Shown: positions 57,301-64,000 of the stretch, one piece after another
Layout: each line of letters opens with the position of its first letter
Position numbering within the stretch: position 1 is the stretch's first letter
NCBI RefSeq assembly: GCF_009711935.1
Contig: NZ_VIKX01000227.1
Coordinates: forward strand, 1 to 64,000
DNA: 64,000 bases
Direction: 5' to 3'
Source of the DNA: Dolichospermum sp. UHCC 0259
Lineage (GTDB): Bacteria; Cyanobacteriota; Cyanobacteriia; Cyanobacteriales; Nostocaceae
Made by a program: the position numbers and the translations under genes
Notes under the pieces: generated by a model
Seen by the model: the letters and a program-made list of their open reading frames with translations, nothing else
What the model was told of the DNA's origin: nothing
The model's database searches: none

Positions 57301-60300
57301 AGTGGTATCAGCAGGATCATCACTCGCACCTTTAAGATCATCAAGGTTAAAACTGCCCAAGTTAAGGGTAATTGTACCATCACCCTCGGTTAAGGCTCTT
57401 AAACTTTCTACCGTATCGACGACTTGATTAACGATGCCAATGAATTTCACGGCATTTTCCACGCTACTTTTAATCCGTTTGAGATTAGGATCTGTAGTAT
57501 TAGGATCAATTCCTGAAGCAATCACCGAAGCTAGGTCAATTATCGAGACACCTGGACGTTTATCCACGTTAAAATCGTCTTCTAAGCCAATGTAAGAAAA
57601 GATTTTGGTATCTGCATTGAGAATGTCTAAAACGGGCTTAACTGGCCCGATAATATCGTCAACGGCTTCAATAATGGGAGTGGCAAAGTCGGTTAAAAAT
57701 GTGCCAAAGTCCAGGGTAATGTTATTGAAAGATAGATCAAAGCTCGTGTTTCCTGCTTCTCCTTGATTGCCATAGTTAAAGATTGGTAATCCCATCGCTA
57801 TATCAAAGGATACTGAAGGAAAGGCGGGATCTCCTTCCACGCTGGTTTTGGTTTTTAAGCCCAAATTAGCGTTACCCGCAAATTCGTATGTGAATAAGTC
57901 ATTAAACCCTAGACTGGGGTTATTCTTCCAGTTTTGTAATTCCGTGAGGGTCAAGCGATCGCCGTCATCAAAGTAAGTAATAATTTCCCCTGTACCCGTT
58001 AAACTCTTGGTGTCAAAGGTATTATTAGGCAGGGAGAAGGGTTCACCCGTGGTTAAGATACCGTTATTGTCTAAGTCCACAAAACGGACTCCCTGATTTA
58101 TTCTGACCAGAGGTTCGGCATCACCATTTAAATCGGTAATAATGGCTAATTTTCGGGCTACATCTAAATTCGTATTAACGAAACTAATTTCTTTTTCTAA
58201 AACCTGCCCATTATTTAAGGTTAATTTGAGAATTTGGGCAACTTGATAACTACCTGCACCGGGTAAACCCCGTTGTTGAGCTTGAGTATTGTTTAAATTT
58301 AGAGCGGCTAACAGATCTAAATCGGTGTTTTGTTCGTAAGTGCCGTTATTGTTTTGATCTAAGAATACCTTTGCATTAGCACTAATAATTTTATAGGTAA
58401 AGATGTTATTTTCATTGATGTTTGCATTGGCAGATTCGATGGGGGCGAAACCCGAATTAACATAAGGTTCACCTACATCTAATTTCTTATTGTTGTTAAC
58501 GTCACGGAAAGCAATACCTGTACCTTGAACAAAAGATCCTTCTCCTTCAAGGGAGCGATTGGGATTAATAGTAAAGTCGTTATTTTTATCTAATCTTGCT
58601 TTTTCTTGATTGGTTAAGGTTTCACCTGTATCGATCGCATTGTTACCATTTTTGTCAAAGAAGTAAGTCACTACCCCGTTGACATTTCTTTGCTCGATGA
58701 GGAAAGGTTTAACTTTACCGTTTTGATCGAACCATTTAGTTACAGTAGGCAAGACTGCAAACTTTGCTTCAATATTCGCCCCGCCGTTAAATTGTTTATC
58801 TCCGTTAAAATCTACATAATAATGGGCGATCGTCCCGTCAACATTTTTCTTAACTAAATAAGCTCCCTCATTTTTCAAGGCTTCAGGGGCATCAAAAGTA
58901 TTGTTAGCGTTCCAATTAATATTTTTCTGTTCAACGGTAGCATTGGCTACAGTGATAAACTCAGGTGCAATCCCCTTTGTATCCAGTTGAATGAAAGGTT
59001 CTTGAACTTGCTTGGCAACAGTAATTAAATTACCTTGGGCATCAGTGTCAGGTTTACCGTCTTGATCGGCATCGGTGGCAATTAAAGCAGTAAAGGTATT
59101 TGCATCTAATTGTTTATCTCCATTAACATCAAAGAATTTAATTGTTCCATAATTATCTAGGTCGTTTAAACCGGCGGTGAAAGTAATGGCTAATTCTGTC
59201 GGATTTTCCGGATCATCTACCATGTCCAAGCGTAAAAATCCTAAGTTACCTTGGGCGCTGAAATCTTGAAGGTTAAGTCTGATTGCCGCATCTACTTTGG
59301 TTTGTTTGGTATCGAGATAGAAACCAAAATCTTTATGTAAACCAATTCCTAAAGCTACTTTAAAGTCAAAGGTTGATTTCAAATCTCCTTCTGTTTTCAG
59401 TCCAATTCCTAAAGCATCTAAACCCAAATTCACATCTAAAGGTAAGGAGAATAAATCATAGGTTTTTTTCACATCCAATAAAATATTAATGTCGTCGTTA
59501 GTCATGGTGACATTAACATTGAGGAAATCTAACCCTAAACTTGATAAAGCACTCTCAATGACGGTTTTTAAGCGATTAGCTGTTAATTCTGGTTCTGCTG
59601 ATATTGCTATGACTAAACTATCAGTAATATCTCCAATGAGATTTGGGGTTTTGCCGTTTAATGCACCCACCAAGGGTATTTCCAGTGCATCTAAACTTTG
59701 TTGTAAATTGGTTAAGCCTTCTCTGACCGTTTGAGCGGTAGTTTCGGGGTTTAAGGGGCGATCGACTACATCAACTCGTTGATCAGGTACAAAAATCCCG
59801 TTATAATCAGTATCTTGGGAGATTACTTGATAGGTAATGTTACTTTGATGATAAAGTCCTGGTTCAGCTAAAGTTCCCTCATCAATTCCTGTAAAGGTGA
59901 TAGTTTGTAGTTTATACCAATCTTCAGGATTAATAGTAATTTCAGTGGTTTGTTTATCCACTAATTTGCTACTGTAATTAACGGGTAGAGTAATCTCGCT
60001 ACCAATCTGATTATTAATATTCTTAGCTTCTTTGATTCTGGCTTTAATAGTAAAGTTACCACTGTTGTCAGGATCAAGGAATCCCATTATTACTTGTTGA
60101 GATTGATTCCAATTACCTTCTGATGCTCCTAAGACTAAATTTTCTTCAGTCGCGGTAAATTTAATGATTTTAAGGGGAGTATTGGGGTTAGCGATATTTT
60201 CGTTAGCGTCATAAAGCTCTACAATCACATCCGTTGTCGGTTTCGTTCTTAAATTGACACTGAATGAAACGGTTTTCTCTTTTTCTCCTGTAACTAAACT

Positions 60301-63300
60301 ACTAAGATTAACATCTAAATTCCCGGCATTGGTTTCATCAAAGGTGTAAATATCTTTAACTACTTTTACGGTACTCGGATTAACGGGGTTAACGAAATCT
60401 ATTTCAAAACCGGGGGTTAATTTAATCTTAACGGGTGCAGTGGGTTCACTTAATAAGGATACTTTGAAACTAGCGGTTTCTCCTTCTCTGACTACGGTAT
60501 TATCGCCTACTTGCACAATCCGCACACCAGGTACATCATCATCTTGAATGCGTAAGGTGGCTTGGGGATTTTCTGGTAAAATATAGCCTTCACCAGGGAG
60601 GAGTTCTACTATTACCGTTTCTTCGGAAGTACGGGCAGGGCTGTTGGTTTTAATTTCATTTTTGCGACTGGGATCTACTGCGATCGTCACCGTTCCTTCA
60701 TAAGTACGTTTACCGAAGGATGATGCGGTTTCAATTAATTGTTGTCCTTTGGTGACGGTTGCAACTAAGTTACCGGCAAATTTGATTTCACTGCCATTGA
60801 AAAGTTCTGGGGGGAAAGGGTTAAGGGGTTCAGCATAAGGTATTACCTCACTCACTCCTAAAGTGTAAGTACCCCTTACTGTTGAGCTACGTAACTGTGC
60901 TTGTAGCCCAACATAATAACTCCCTGTAGTTTCAGGAGTGAAACGAAATTCAATTCCACTTCCATTACCCAATTCCAATCCTTGTCCCTGAGCAATGAAT
61001 GTACCCTGAGAGTTATAAACTTCAACGAAATTAATAAACTCAGCAGTACCATTTCCTCTATTAACACCACTAACATCAATGACATAGGTTTTTCCTCGAA
61101 TCAGATCAACCTTATACCAATCTGGATCATTAACAGAAAAGTTGCTTGTAGTTCCTGTTACCTGATCACCAACTACGATTATCCCTTGAGTATTAGTATT
61201 AGCACTAAAATCTGTTGATCCTTCTGACTTTGAGGCACTGTTCTTGACAATGTTATCTATACTAAGGCGATATTGATTACCTAAAGTAAGAGCAGTTTGC
61301 ACAAAATAATTTCCACTCGCGGTAGGAGTATAAATCAATCTCCCTGGGTTATTTGTGGTTGAATTTACTACTAATTGAGAGTTAGCGTTATAAAGAGAAA
61401 GAAAAGAGAAAGAATTACCGAAGTTATAATTATGTAAATCAAAAGTATAGGTTTTACCCGCCTCCAAATAAACCGCATACCAATCTTTATCGTTGCTATC
61501 AGATGCTTTACCAAAGACGTAATCACCTATTAAAAGTCGTCCTTCTGTAGTGTTATTATCTGGAAAATCAATACCTTCAGGTTCACCTACGGAAGTAGCA
61601 AAAGTTTTGGCTTTAACTTCTGATTTAATCTCAATAATTAGCTCATTATTTTTACTGCCTGATTTAACATTTTTAATGGTTAAATCTAAGTCTTCTACTA
61701 ACTTGTCATCAATGGGGACAATAACTAAGTTATTTTGAATATCTCCAGGAGCAATTCTGACTGTACCTTGTTTTTGGACTTGATAATCGCCTATATCTAA
61801 ACGCCCATTATTGTTTTTGTCTTCTCCTGCGTCAAGGATACCATTACCGTTAAGATCCTCTGGGAAGGTTGCACTACCGCCTGCTACTCGATAATTAACT
61901 GCAATACCGTTACCATCAGCAGGTGCGGGGGCGTTGAGTTGAATAGTAAAGTAACTTGGTTCACCAAATACTTCAGATGCTGTTGGTCCAGCAATTATTT
62001 TCGCTGTGGGTAAGTCGTTATCTTCGATTACTACGGGTAAATTTTCCAGTGGTACTATTTCGGTAATAGTTGTATTTATCTTCTCAACAAGACTTACCCC
62101 TACTTTATAAGTTCCGCCATTAAAAAAAGAATTCCAATCAAATGCTTCTACATAATAAGTTACTGTGGTAGTAGGAATAAACCGCATTTGAGAACGATTT
62201 CCATTACCTTTTTCTAAGCCTATAGAATTAGCTATGTTTTGAGCATTACTGTTATATAGTGCAATATCAGGATATGATAATGTACCATCTCCCATCGTTT
62301 CACCACTGATATCAATTACATAAGTTTCACCCGCAGCGAGATTAACTTTATACCAATCTTTATCACTAGAATTGGCTATATTTCCTGTTACTTTATCATT
62401 AACTGTAATTACACCCGTAGTAGAAGCATTAGCAGGAAAATCTTGACTTCCTTCTGATTTTGAGCCACTGTTACTAACAATATTATCAACACTCAAACGA
62501 TACTGATTATTGATTTGCAATGATGATGGTACATAAGCTTCAGCGTAATAATCGCCACTAATACTAGGAGTATAGGTAAACCTTGAATTCCCAAAAGATA
62601 GTCCAGGAGCATTATCATTAGTTCCTATTAAAATTCCATTACTATTATAGAGAGAGAAAATAGGGTTGCCATTATAATAACGTTCCAAGTCAAAAGTATA
62701 GGCTTTACCTGCTTGCAAAGATACTGCATACCAGTCTTTATCATTAGAGGTAGCGGCTTGACCTAAAACGTAATCACCAACTAAAAGCCTTCCTTTGGTC
62801 GTAATATCGTTAGGTAAATCTTGTTGATCATTATCAGATAGAATAACTATGTTTCTGGTACTACTGTGTAGTTTTTCGGTAAATTTATAATCTTCATCTG
62901 CTACTAATAAATCGTATTTATTCGGACTTCCGTAAACTTTTAGGTAATATTCTCCAAAGGATTGCCCATTGAGAGAGATTTTTTCAAGGTTGTTATTAGT
63001 GTTAGAAATTAATAAAGGAGTCTGTAAGTTATTGCTGCTGTATAATTCTAAGGTTAAATTCCCTTGACTATGGTTAAAGCTAATTTGAGCGAAATCCAGT
63101 TCATTACCTGTGTCTAAGGTAGTAAATTTAAACCAATCTACATCATTAGCGTCACTAATGGCTAAATTATTCCAACTATAACCGCCTTTAATCTTGCCTA
63201 AGTCAAGAGCATTTTCTGCGGTGTTATTATCGGCTTTAGACTCAAAGTTTAAACCGTCTCCTGTTTCAACTTCAAATTTAATCTCACTAAAATGCAGATA

Positions 63301-64000
63301 TTCAACCACATTATCATCTAAAGCAGTAGCTCTTATTGTTTGATCAAAGTTCCAATTTTCGGGGGTAAAAGTAATAGTTAAAGGTTCACCAATAAACTCG
63401 TTATTGAGGCGAATTTGATCATTGGTAGGAGTCATAACTACTCGCACTTTTCCTACAGGTTGAGAGTTTAAACTGATGCTATAAACGTTTTCTCGTCCTT
63501 CTACTGCTTTTCCTGCCCCTTTGATGTTCAATAGAGCTTGATCATCATTGCTGTTAACCAAGGTAATTTCATTAACGGCTAAACGGTGATAAAGTTGATC
63601 CTCACTAAAGGGAGTGGTAATAATTTTATAGCTGATATCTCCGTCATCAATGCGATCGTCAATCCCTTTAACGTAGAAATTTTGGACAATATTCCAATTA
63701 TCAGGGGTAAATTTTAAGCTAATCACTCCTTGAAGTTCGGTTAAATTACTCTGGGTGCTTAATAAACCTTCGCTTTCATCTTGTGAACCCAAGTAAACCG
63801 TAACAGGGGCAGTGGGTTGAGTATTGAGTTTAAGGGAGAAAGTAACCGCATTTCCTGATTCTGAGGTATTGTCGCCATTAATTTTATTGATAGTTACTCC
63901 TGCGGTATCATTATCGTTAATTGTGACAGTTCTGTTTATGTCACTACCAACTACTGTACCGTTTTGCAATTTTCCATCAAGGTTATTACTGCTACTATCT
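51355..64000 (-). CDS. Giant Calx-beta/PPC/RTX protein with two solute-binding family 3 domains (N-terminus beyond window)
   Basis: The frame is open to the window edge, so the N-terminus is missing; residues are numbered here from TTG 63969. Segments in order: Calx-beta-like (1-130, 144-240, 644-774); PPC-like domains with DWYAV or DWYKV (244-354, 377-494, 499-630, 790-907, 911-1044); more Calx-beta-like sequence to about 1390; an unassigned beta-rich part; EF-hand-like loops such as DKNGNNAIDTGE and DVNNNKKLDVGE (about 1617-1984); an SdrD-like part (2497-2590); Calx-beta (2857-2970); RTX repeats GGSGNDYLDG (2987-3130); two SBP_bac_3 domains (about 3240-3544 and 3561-3887); a cadherin-like Big_9 type domain (3889-3990); and an RTX-like C-terminal tail (4004-4204). 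It is probably secreted by type I export in a calcium-dependent form. No secretion genes lie in the window. Confidence 0.85.
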   Translation of the reverse strand, partial: DSSSNNLDGKLQNGTVVGSDINRTVTINDNDTAGVTINKINGDNTSESGNAVTFSLKLNTQPTAPVTVYLGSQDESEGLLSTQSNLTELQGVISLKFTPDNWNIVQNFYVKGIDDRIDDGDISYKIITTPFSEDQLYHRLAVNEITLVNSNDDQALLNIKGAGKAVEGRENVYSISLNSQPVGKVRVVMTPTNDQIRLNNEFIGEPLTITFTPENWNFDQTIRATALDDNVVEYLHFSEIKFEVETGDGLNFESKADNNTAENALDLGKIKGGYSWNNLAISDANDVDWFKFTTLDTGNELDFAQISFNHSQGNLTLELYSSNNLQTPLLISNTNNNLEKISLNGQSFGEYYLKVYGSPNKYDLLVADEDYKFTEKLHSSTRNIVILSDNDQQDLPNDITTKGRLLVGDYVLGQAATSNDKDWYAVSLQAGKAYTFDLERYYNGNPIFSLYNSNGILIGTNDNAPGLSFGNSRFTYTPSISGDYYAEAYVPSSLQINNQYRLSVDNIVSNSGSKSEGSQDFPANASTTGVITVNDKVTGNIANSSDKDWYKVNLAAGETYVIDISGETMGDGTLSYPDIALYNSNAQNIANSIGLEKGNGNRSQMRFIPTTTVTYYVEAFDWNSFFNGGTYKVGVSLVEKINTTITEIVPLENLPVVIEDNDLPTAKIIAGPTASEVFGEPSYFTIQLNAPAPADGNGIAVNYRVAGGSATFPEDLNGNGILDAGEDKNNNGRLDIGDYQVQKQGTVRIAPGDIQNNLVIVPIDDKLVEDLDLTIKNVKSGSKNNELIIEIKSEVKAKTFATSVGEPEGIDFPDNNTTEGRLLIGDYVFGKASDSNDKDWYAVYLEAGKTYTFDLHNYNFGNSFSFLSLYNANSQLVVNSTTNNPGRLIYTPTASGNYFVQTALTLGNQYRLSIDNIVKNSASKSEGSTDFSANTNTQGIIVVGDQVTGTTSNFSVNDPDWYKVDLIRGKTYVIDVSGVNRGNGTAEFINFVEVYNSQGTFIAQGQGLELGNGSGIEFRFTPETTGSYYVGLQAQLRSSTVRGTYTLGVSEVIPYAEPLNPFPPELFNGSEIKFAGNLVATVTKGQQLIETASSFGKRTYEGTVTIAVDPSRKNEIKTNSPARTSEETVIVELLPGEGYILPENPQATLRIQDDDVPGVRIVQVGDNTVVREGETASFKVSLLSEPTAPVKIKLTPGFEIDFVNPVNPSTVKVVKDIYTFDETNAGNLDVNLSSLVTGEKEKTVSFSVNLRTKPTTDVIVELYDANENIANPNTPLKIIKFTATEENLVLGASEGNWNQSQQVIMGFLDPDNSGNFTIKARIKEAKNINNQIGSEITLPVNYSSKLVDKQTTEITINPEDWYKLQTITFTGIDEGTLAEPGLYHQSNITYQVISQDTDYNGIFVPDQRVDVVDRPLNPETTAQTVREGLTNLQQSLDALEIPLVGALNGKTPNLIGDITDSLVIAISAEPELTANRLKTVIESALSSLGLDFLNVNVTMTNDDINILLDVKKTYDLFSLPLDVNLGLDALGIGLKTEGDLKSTFDFKVALGIGLHKDFGFYLDTKQTKVDAAIRLNLQDFSAQGNLGFLRLDMVDDPENPTELAITFTAGLNDLDNYGTIKFFDVNGDKQLDANTFTALIATDADQDGKPDTDAQGNLITVAKQVQEPFIQLDTKGIAPEFITVANATVEQKNINWNANNTFDAPEALKNEGAYLVKKNVDGTIAHYYVDFNGDKQFNGGANIEAKFAVLPTVTKWFDQNGKVKPFLIEQRNVNGVVTYFFDKNGNNAIDTGETLTNQEKARLDKNNDFTINPNRSLEGEGSFVQGTGIAFRDVNNNKKLDVGEPYVNSGFAPIESANANINENNIFTYKIISANAKVFLDQNNNGTYEQNTDLDLLAALNLNNTQAQQRGLPGAGSYQVAQILKLTLNNGQVLEKEISFVNTNLDVARKLAIITDLNGDAEPLVRINQGVRFVDLDNNGILTTGEPFSLPNNTFDTKSLTGTGEIITYFDDGDRLTLTELQNWKNNPSLGFNDLFTYEFAGNANLGLKTKTSVEGDPAFPSVSFDIAMGLPIFNYGNQGEAGNTSFDLSFNNITLDFGTFLTDFATPIIEAVDDIIGPVKPVLDILNADTKIFSYIGLEDDFNVDKRPGVSIIDLASVIASGIDPNTTDPNLKRIKSSVENAVKFIGIVNQVVDTVESLRALTEGDGTITLNLGSFNLDDLKGASDDPADTTSKVNPQQQGTATPSQAGTPVQQAQSNGTPQQKSALSKLQNLDGLEIPILDNPVTLIRILLGEPNVDLIKYDIPDLDFYFGKEQEFLLWTPPTIEGSLELGFSAKTDLSVGYDTAGLEAWKEDGFDLSSIYKILDGFYVNDWDENGVDKDEFAATALIAAGISASIIVAKAKFKAGVDGYLGFDLVDVGELQGKSDGKVRGSEIISRISNPLQLFDLSGKLEAFLKGEIRVGVDVGFFEIMKTVWSKELARITLAKFNVGASGISFSSAISNSYINAATVFFDSNFNGIWDVEVDVNGQILTEPITFTDEYGEYQLNIGLEWDTNGDGVINESDGQIISIGGFDTSSGTPAGKFIGLPGSTTITPLSSLQVPLVQNGLTPDQAQSIIKTQLGLPTDFDLESFDSLNAVGQENELGLEIYLAHIQVQGLFNHSEAILDGLQGSNANPDNKQLVQTALANYLSDRSLNNEEAFDLSNQSQIFSFYKYLITYNNTKYSESNPKYIVPEVSETVSIPFITPEGDLVEVIDIIPGLKAEEVDLASRFTAESNQLLDKVAEVGASKSLKEALPALASVKRVVQDEIPNIIEVLMTGDSSGYGFFATPTDKALSNFNEAINQNYTLVSEDLNSFGNRSVKVISNTETIVENSNEVAKFTIELSHPAPNQGLTVLYSVSGTATVNEDYKFNRETFGEIYLAPGTTEGIIDLTLINDDLPETLETIAINLTAAGEGYFLDPTSSVALLFIIDDEEINPLGNGIGQKIQGTFDNDNLVGTPENDIILGLYGNDTLNGKEGNDFIQGNHGSDLIIGGEGNDYLQGLFGNDTLQGDEGNDYLDGGSGNDYLDGGSGNDYLNGGSGNDQLDGGSGNDQLDGGKGNDYLEGGLDNDWLSGDEGDDLLIGGQGDDVLNGGKGKDVFFFNSFNEGFDIILDFNPDEGDQIQISRSGFGIENLDGFRFISGVLDYQGTNLALLQNQGQTYSYFPNLESIITLVDEPISSTNPGKLPPSIFGLSIPPFINEIEPDDSTILDDIVERGYIRVAVSPSTPDFDLTFARTLAVALFGDKNAIELVESNFSDSFDLVANKEVDLGIRRVTHTLTRDTELNVDFSPLYFYDSQAIVVPQNSNIDNIFKLDGLTIGLVTGQTAFTNLTNVLISQGIKFTPKFYSNITELTQGYLAGEVNAFSADKTLILDQLQKLSHLEDNRFLDVELSKEPISLVLPENDSTWANFVRWVNYIPVQAEEYGITSRNVTELYLNNNDNITWNNPSPEISRFLGLSDNIYGNFERYNVQGEFVINVIRKIGNYGEIYNSYFPDLERDRNEIWSNGGLIYSPPFSGNSQELDLVDNNSRNVLNDILQRGKLIVGTSGDNAGFSFRNENNDLVGFDVDLGKALAAALFGDSEAIEFVEQNNLERFTNVANGIVDISAQSATNNLVRDIQYGVDFTQTYFYTNQGILTRKDSGIFNLPTLNGRKIGVIANTTGLGNLKDVLAKYGATAIYQEFDSEAKMFAAYQNREVDAVTTDMVLLSANMANFSDSENHQLLNATIGEEPLAMVIDENQSDWADVVRWVTNSLIQAEEYGITSANIEGLIAQNFDNNPENDLSPEIQFFLGLRGNIGALLGLPNDFVVNVIKAVGNYGEMYARNFNLLPRQQNELYTDSGLQYALPLGINAVDLNGIVIAQDDRAKTTFNTPVNIQILNNDKDIDDDPLTLTIFSNPSHGTAQVSDNGTPDHKTDDFIIYTPNSNFTGTDQFIYQVDDGKGASAQAQVSVNIHKIQSQIVPLGTTGDDKLIATPGSPFDGHSNLLFTGAGNDEVELNTSATAGNNIIDAGSGDDSIFVSKGDRVFGSIGNDTFYAIDGQGGNRMSGGVGNDEFFLGSNDRALGGAGNDIFYIGTGGGNLISGGAGSDQFWIVNAELPEASNTIIDFQRGADIIGINGAASLGITTSTLKLNQIGADTHVSFNNQTLAVLSGIQASSLNLTDPQQFVFV
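54701..54835 (-). repeat. Five 27-bp tandem repeats encoding RTX nonapeptides
   Basis: Units at 54701, 54728, 54755, 54782 and 54809, each 27 bp. The first two are identical, and the last three are near-identical; the fifth diverges at its end. They encode GGSGNDYLD / GGSGNDQLD calcium-binding repeats. Confidence 0.9.

Noticed and set aside
57195-57393. Short open frames on both strands inside the giant gene
   Set aside because: They lie wholly within a long, clearly coding frame and have low-complexity translations with no family pattern.

Overview
The window reads as the chromosome of a filamentous, probably heterocyst-forming cyanobacterium of the Nostocales. The evidence is AT-rich DNA with frequent HIP1 octamers (GCGATCGC), heptamer repeats of the STRR type (CCAATGA, GGAGTCA, CAACTGA, GGGTAAT) in most gaps, an fbp/zwf/opcA cluster, and the block amiC-amiC-murI-sds-hetZ-patU-transglutaminase, whose order matches what I recall of Anabaena/Nostoc. 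I could not identify the species.

Layout. 1-5.8 kb: small housekeeping genes (a CCB-type cytochrome b6 heme-attachment factor, a DUF456 membrane protein, an NblB-like HEAT protein, a CBS-pair protein, and a WD40 protein behind a COG0523/CobW GTPase). 6.2-10.6 kb: oxidative pentose phosphate genes fbp, zwf and opcA; the tal gene I expected between fbp and zwf is absent. 11.8-19.7 kb: a PilT-type ATPase with a KaiB-like partner, a lipoprotein binding protein, a secreted beta-rich protein, an M15 peptidase and a lone sugar-type permease. 19.7-30.5 kb: a signalling district with a CBS-GAF-PAS-PAS-HisKA_2 kinase overlapping a REC-GGDEF-EAL protein, a LuxR-type regulator, two tandem REC-histidine kinases and a degenerate receiver. 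31.4-36.2 kb: an AAA+ ATPase behind a perfect 29-bp palindrome, an aromatic amino acid type permease, and a Na+/H+ antiporter behind a duplicated Fur-core-like sequence. 36.6-49.4 kb: the cell-wall and differentiation block. 49.6-50.8 kb: remA-like gene and gmk. 51.4 kb to the window edge: one giant secreted-type protein on the minus strand, incomplete at its N-terminus.

How the genes fit together: fbp/zwf/opcA handle sugar phosphate breakdown in the dark and in heterocysts. The two AMIN-amidases, MurI and HetZ/PatU concern cell wall, septal pores and cell pattern. The middle third is mostly phosphorelay and second-messenger signalling, several members of which have lost catalytic residues.

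The most unusual object is the giant protein (more than 4200 residues). It combines Calx-beta-like, PPC-like, EF-hand-loop and RTX segments with two consecutive family-3 solute-binding domains placed between an internal RTX block and a C-terminal RTX-like tail. The window also holds several gene relics that are not open reading frames of normal size: an Hsp20 tail, a GGDEF fragment, an Rpn/DUF4351-type nuclease fragment, and a probable patU5 stub. There is also a candidate small RNA with a clear intrinsic terminator at about 17.65-17.74 kb. All family assignments are from reading the sequence; no database search was run.
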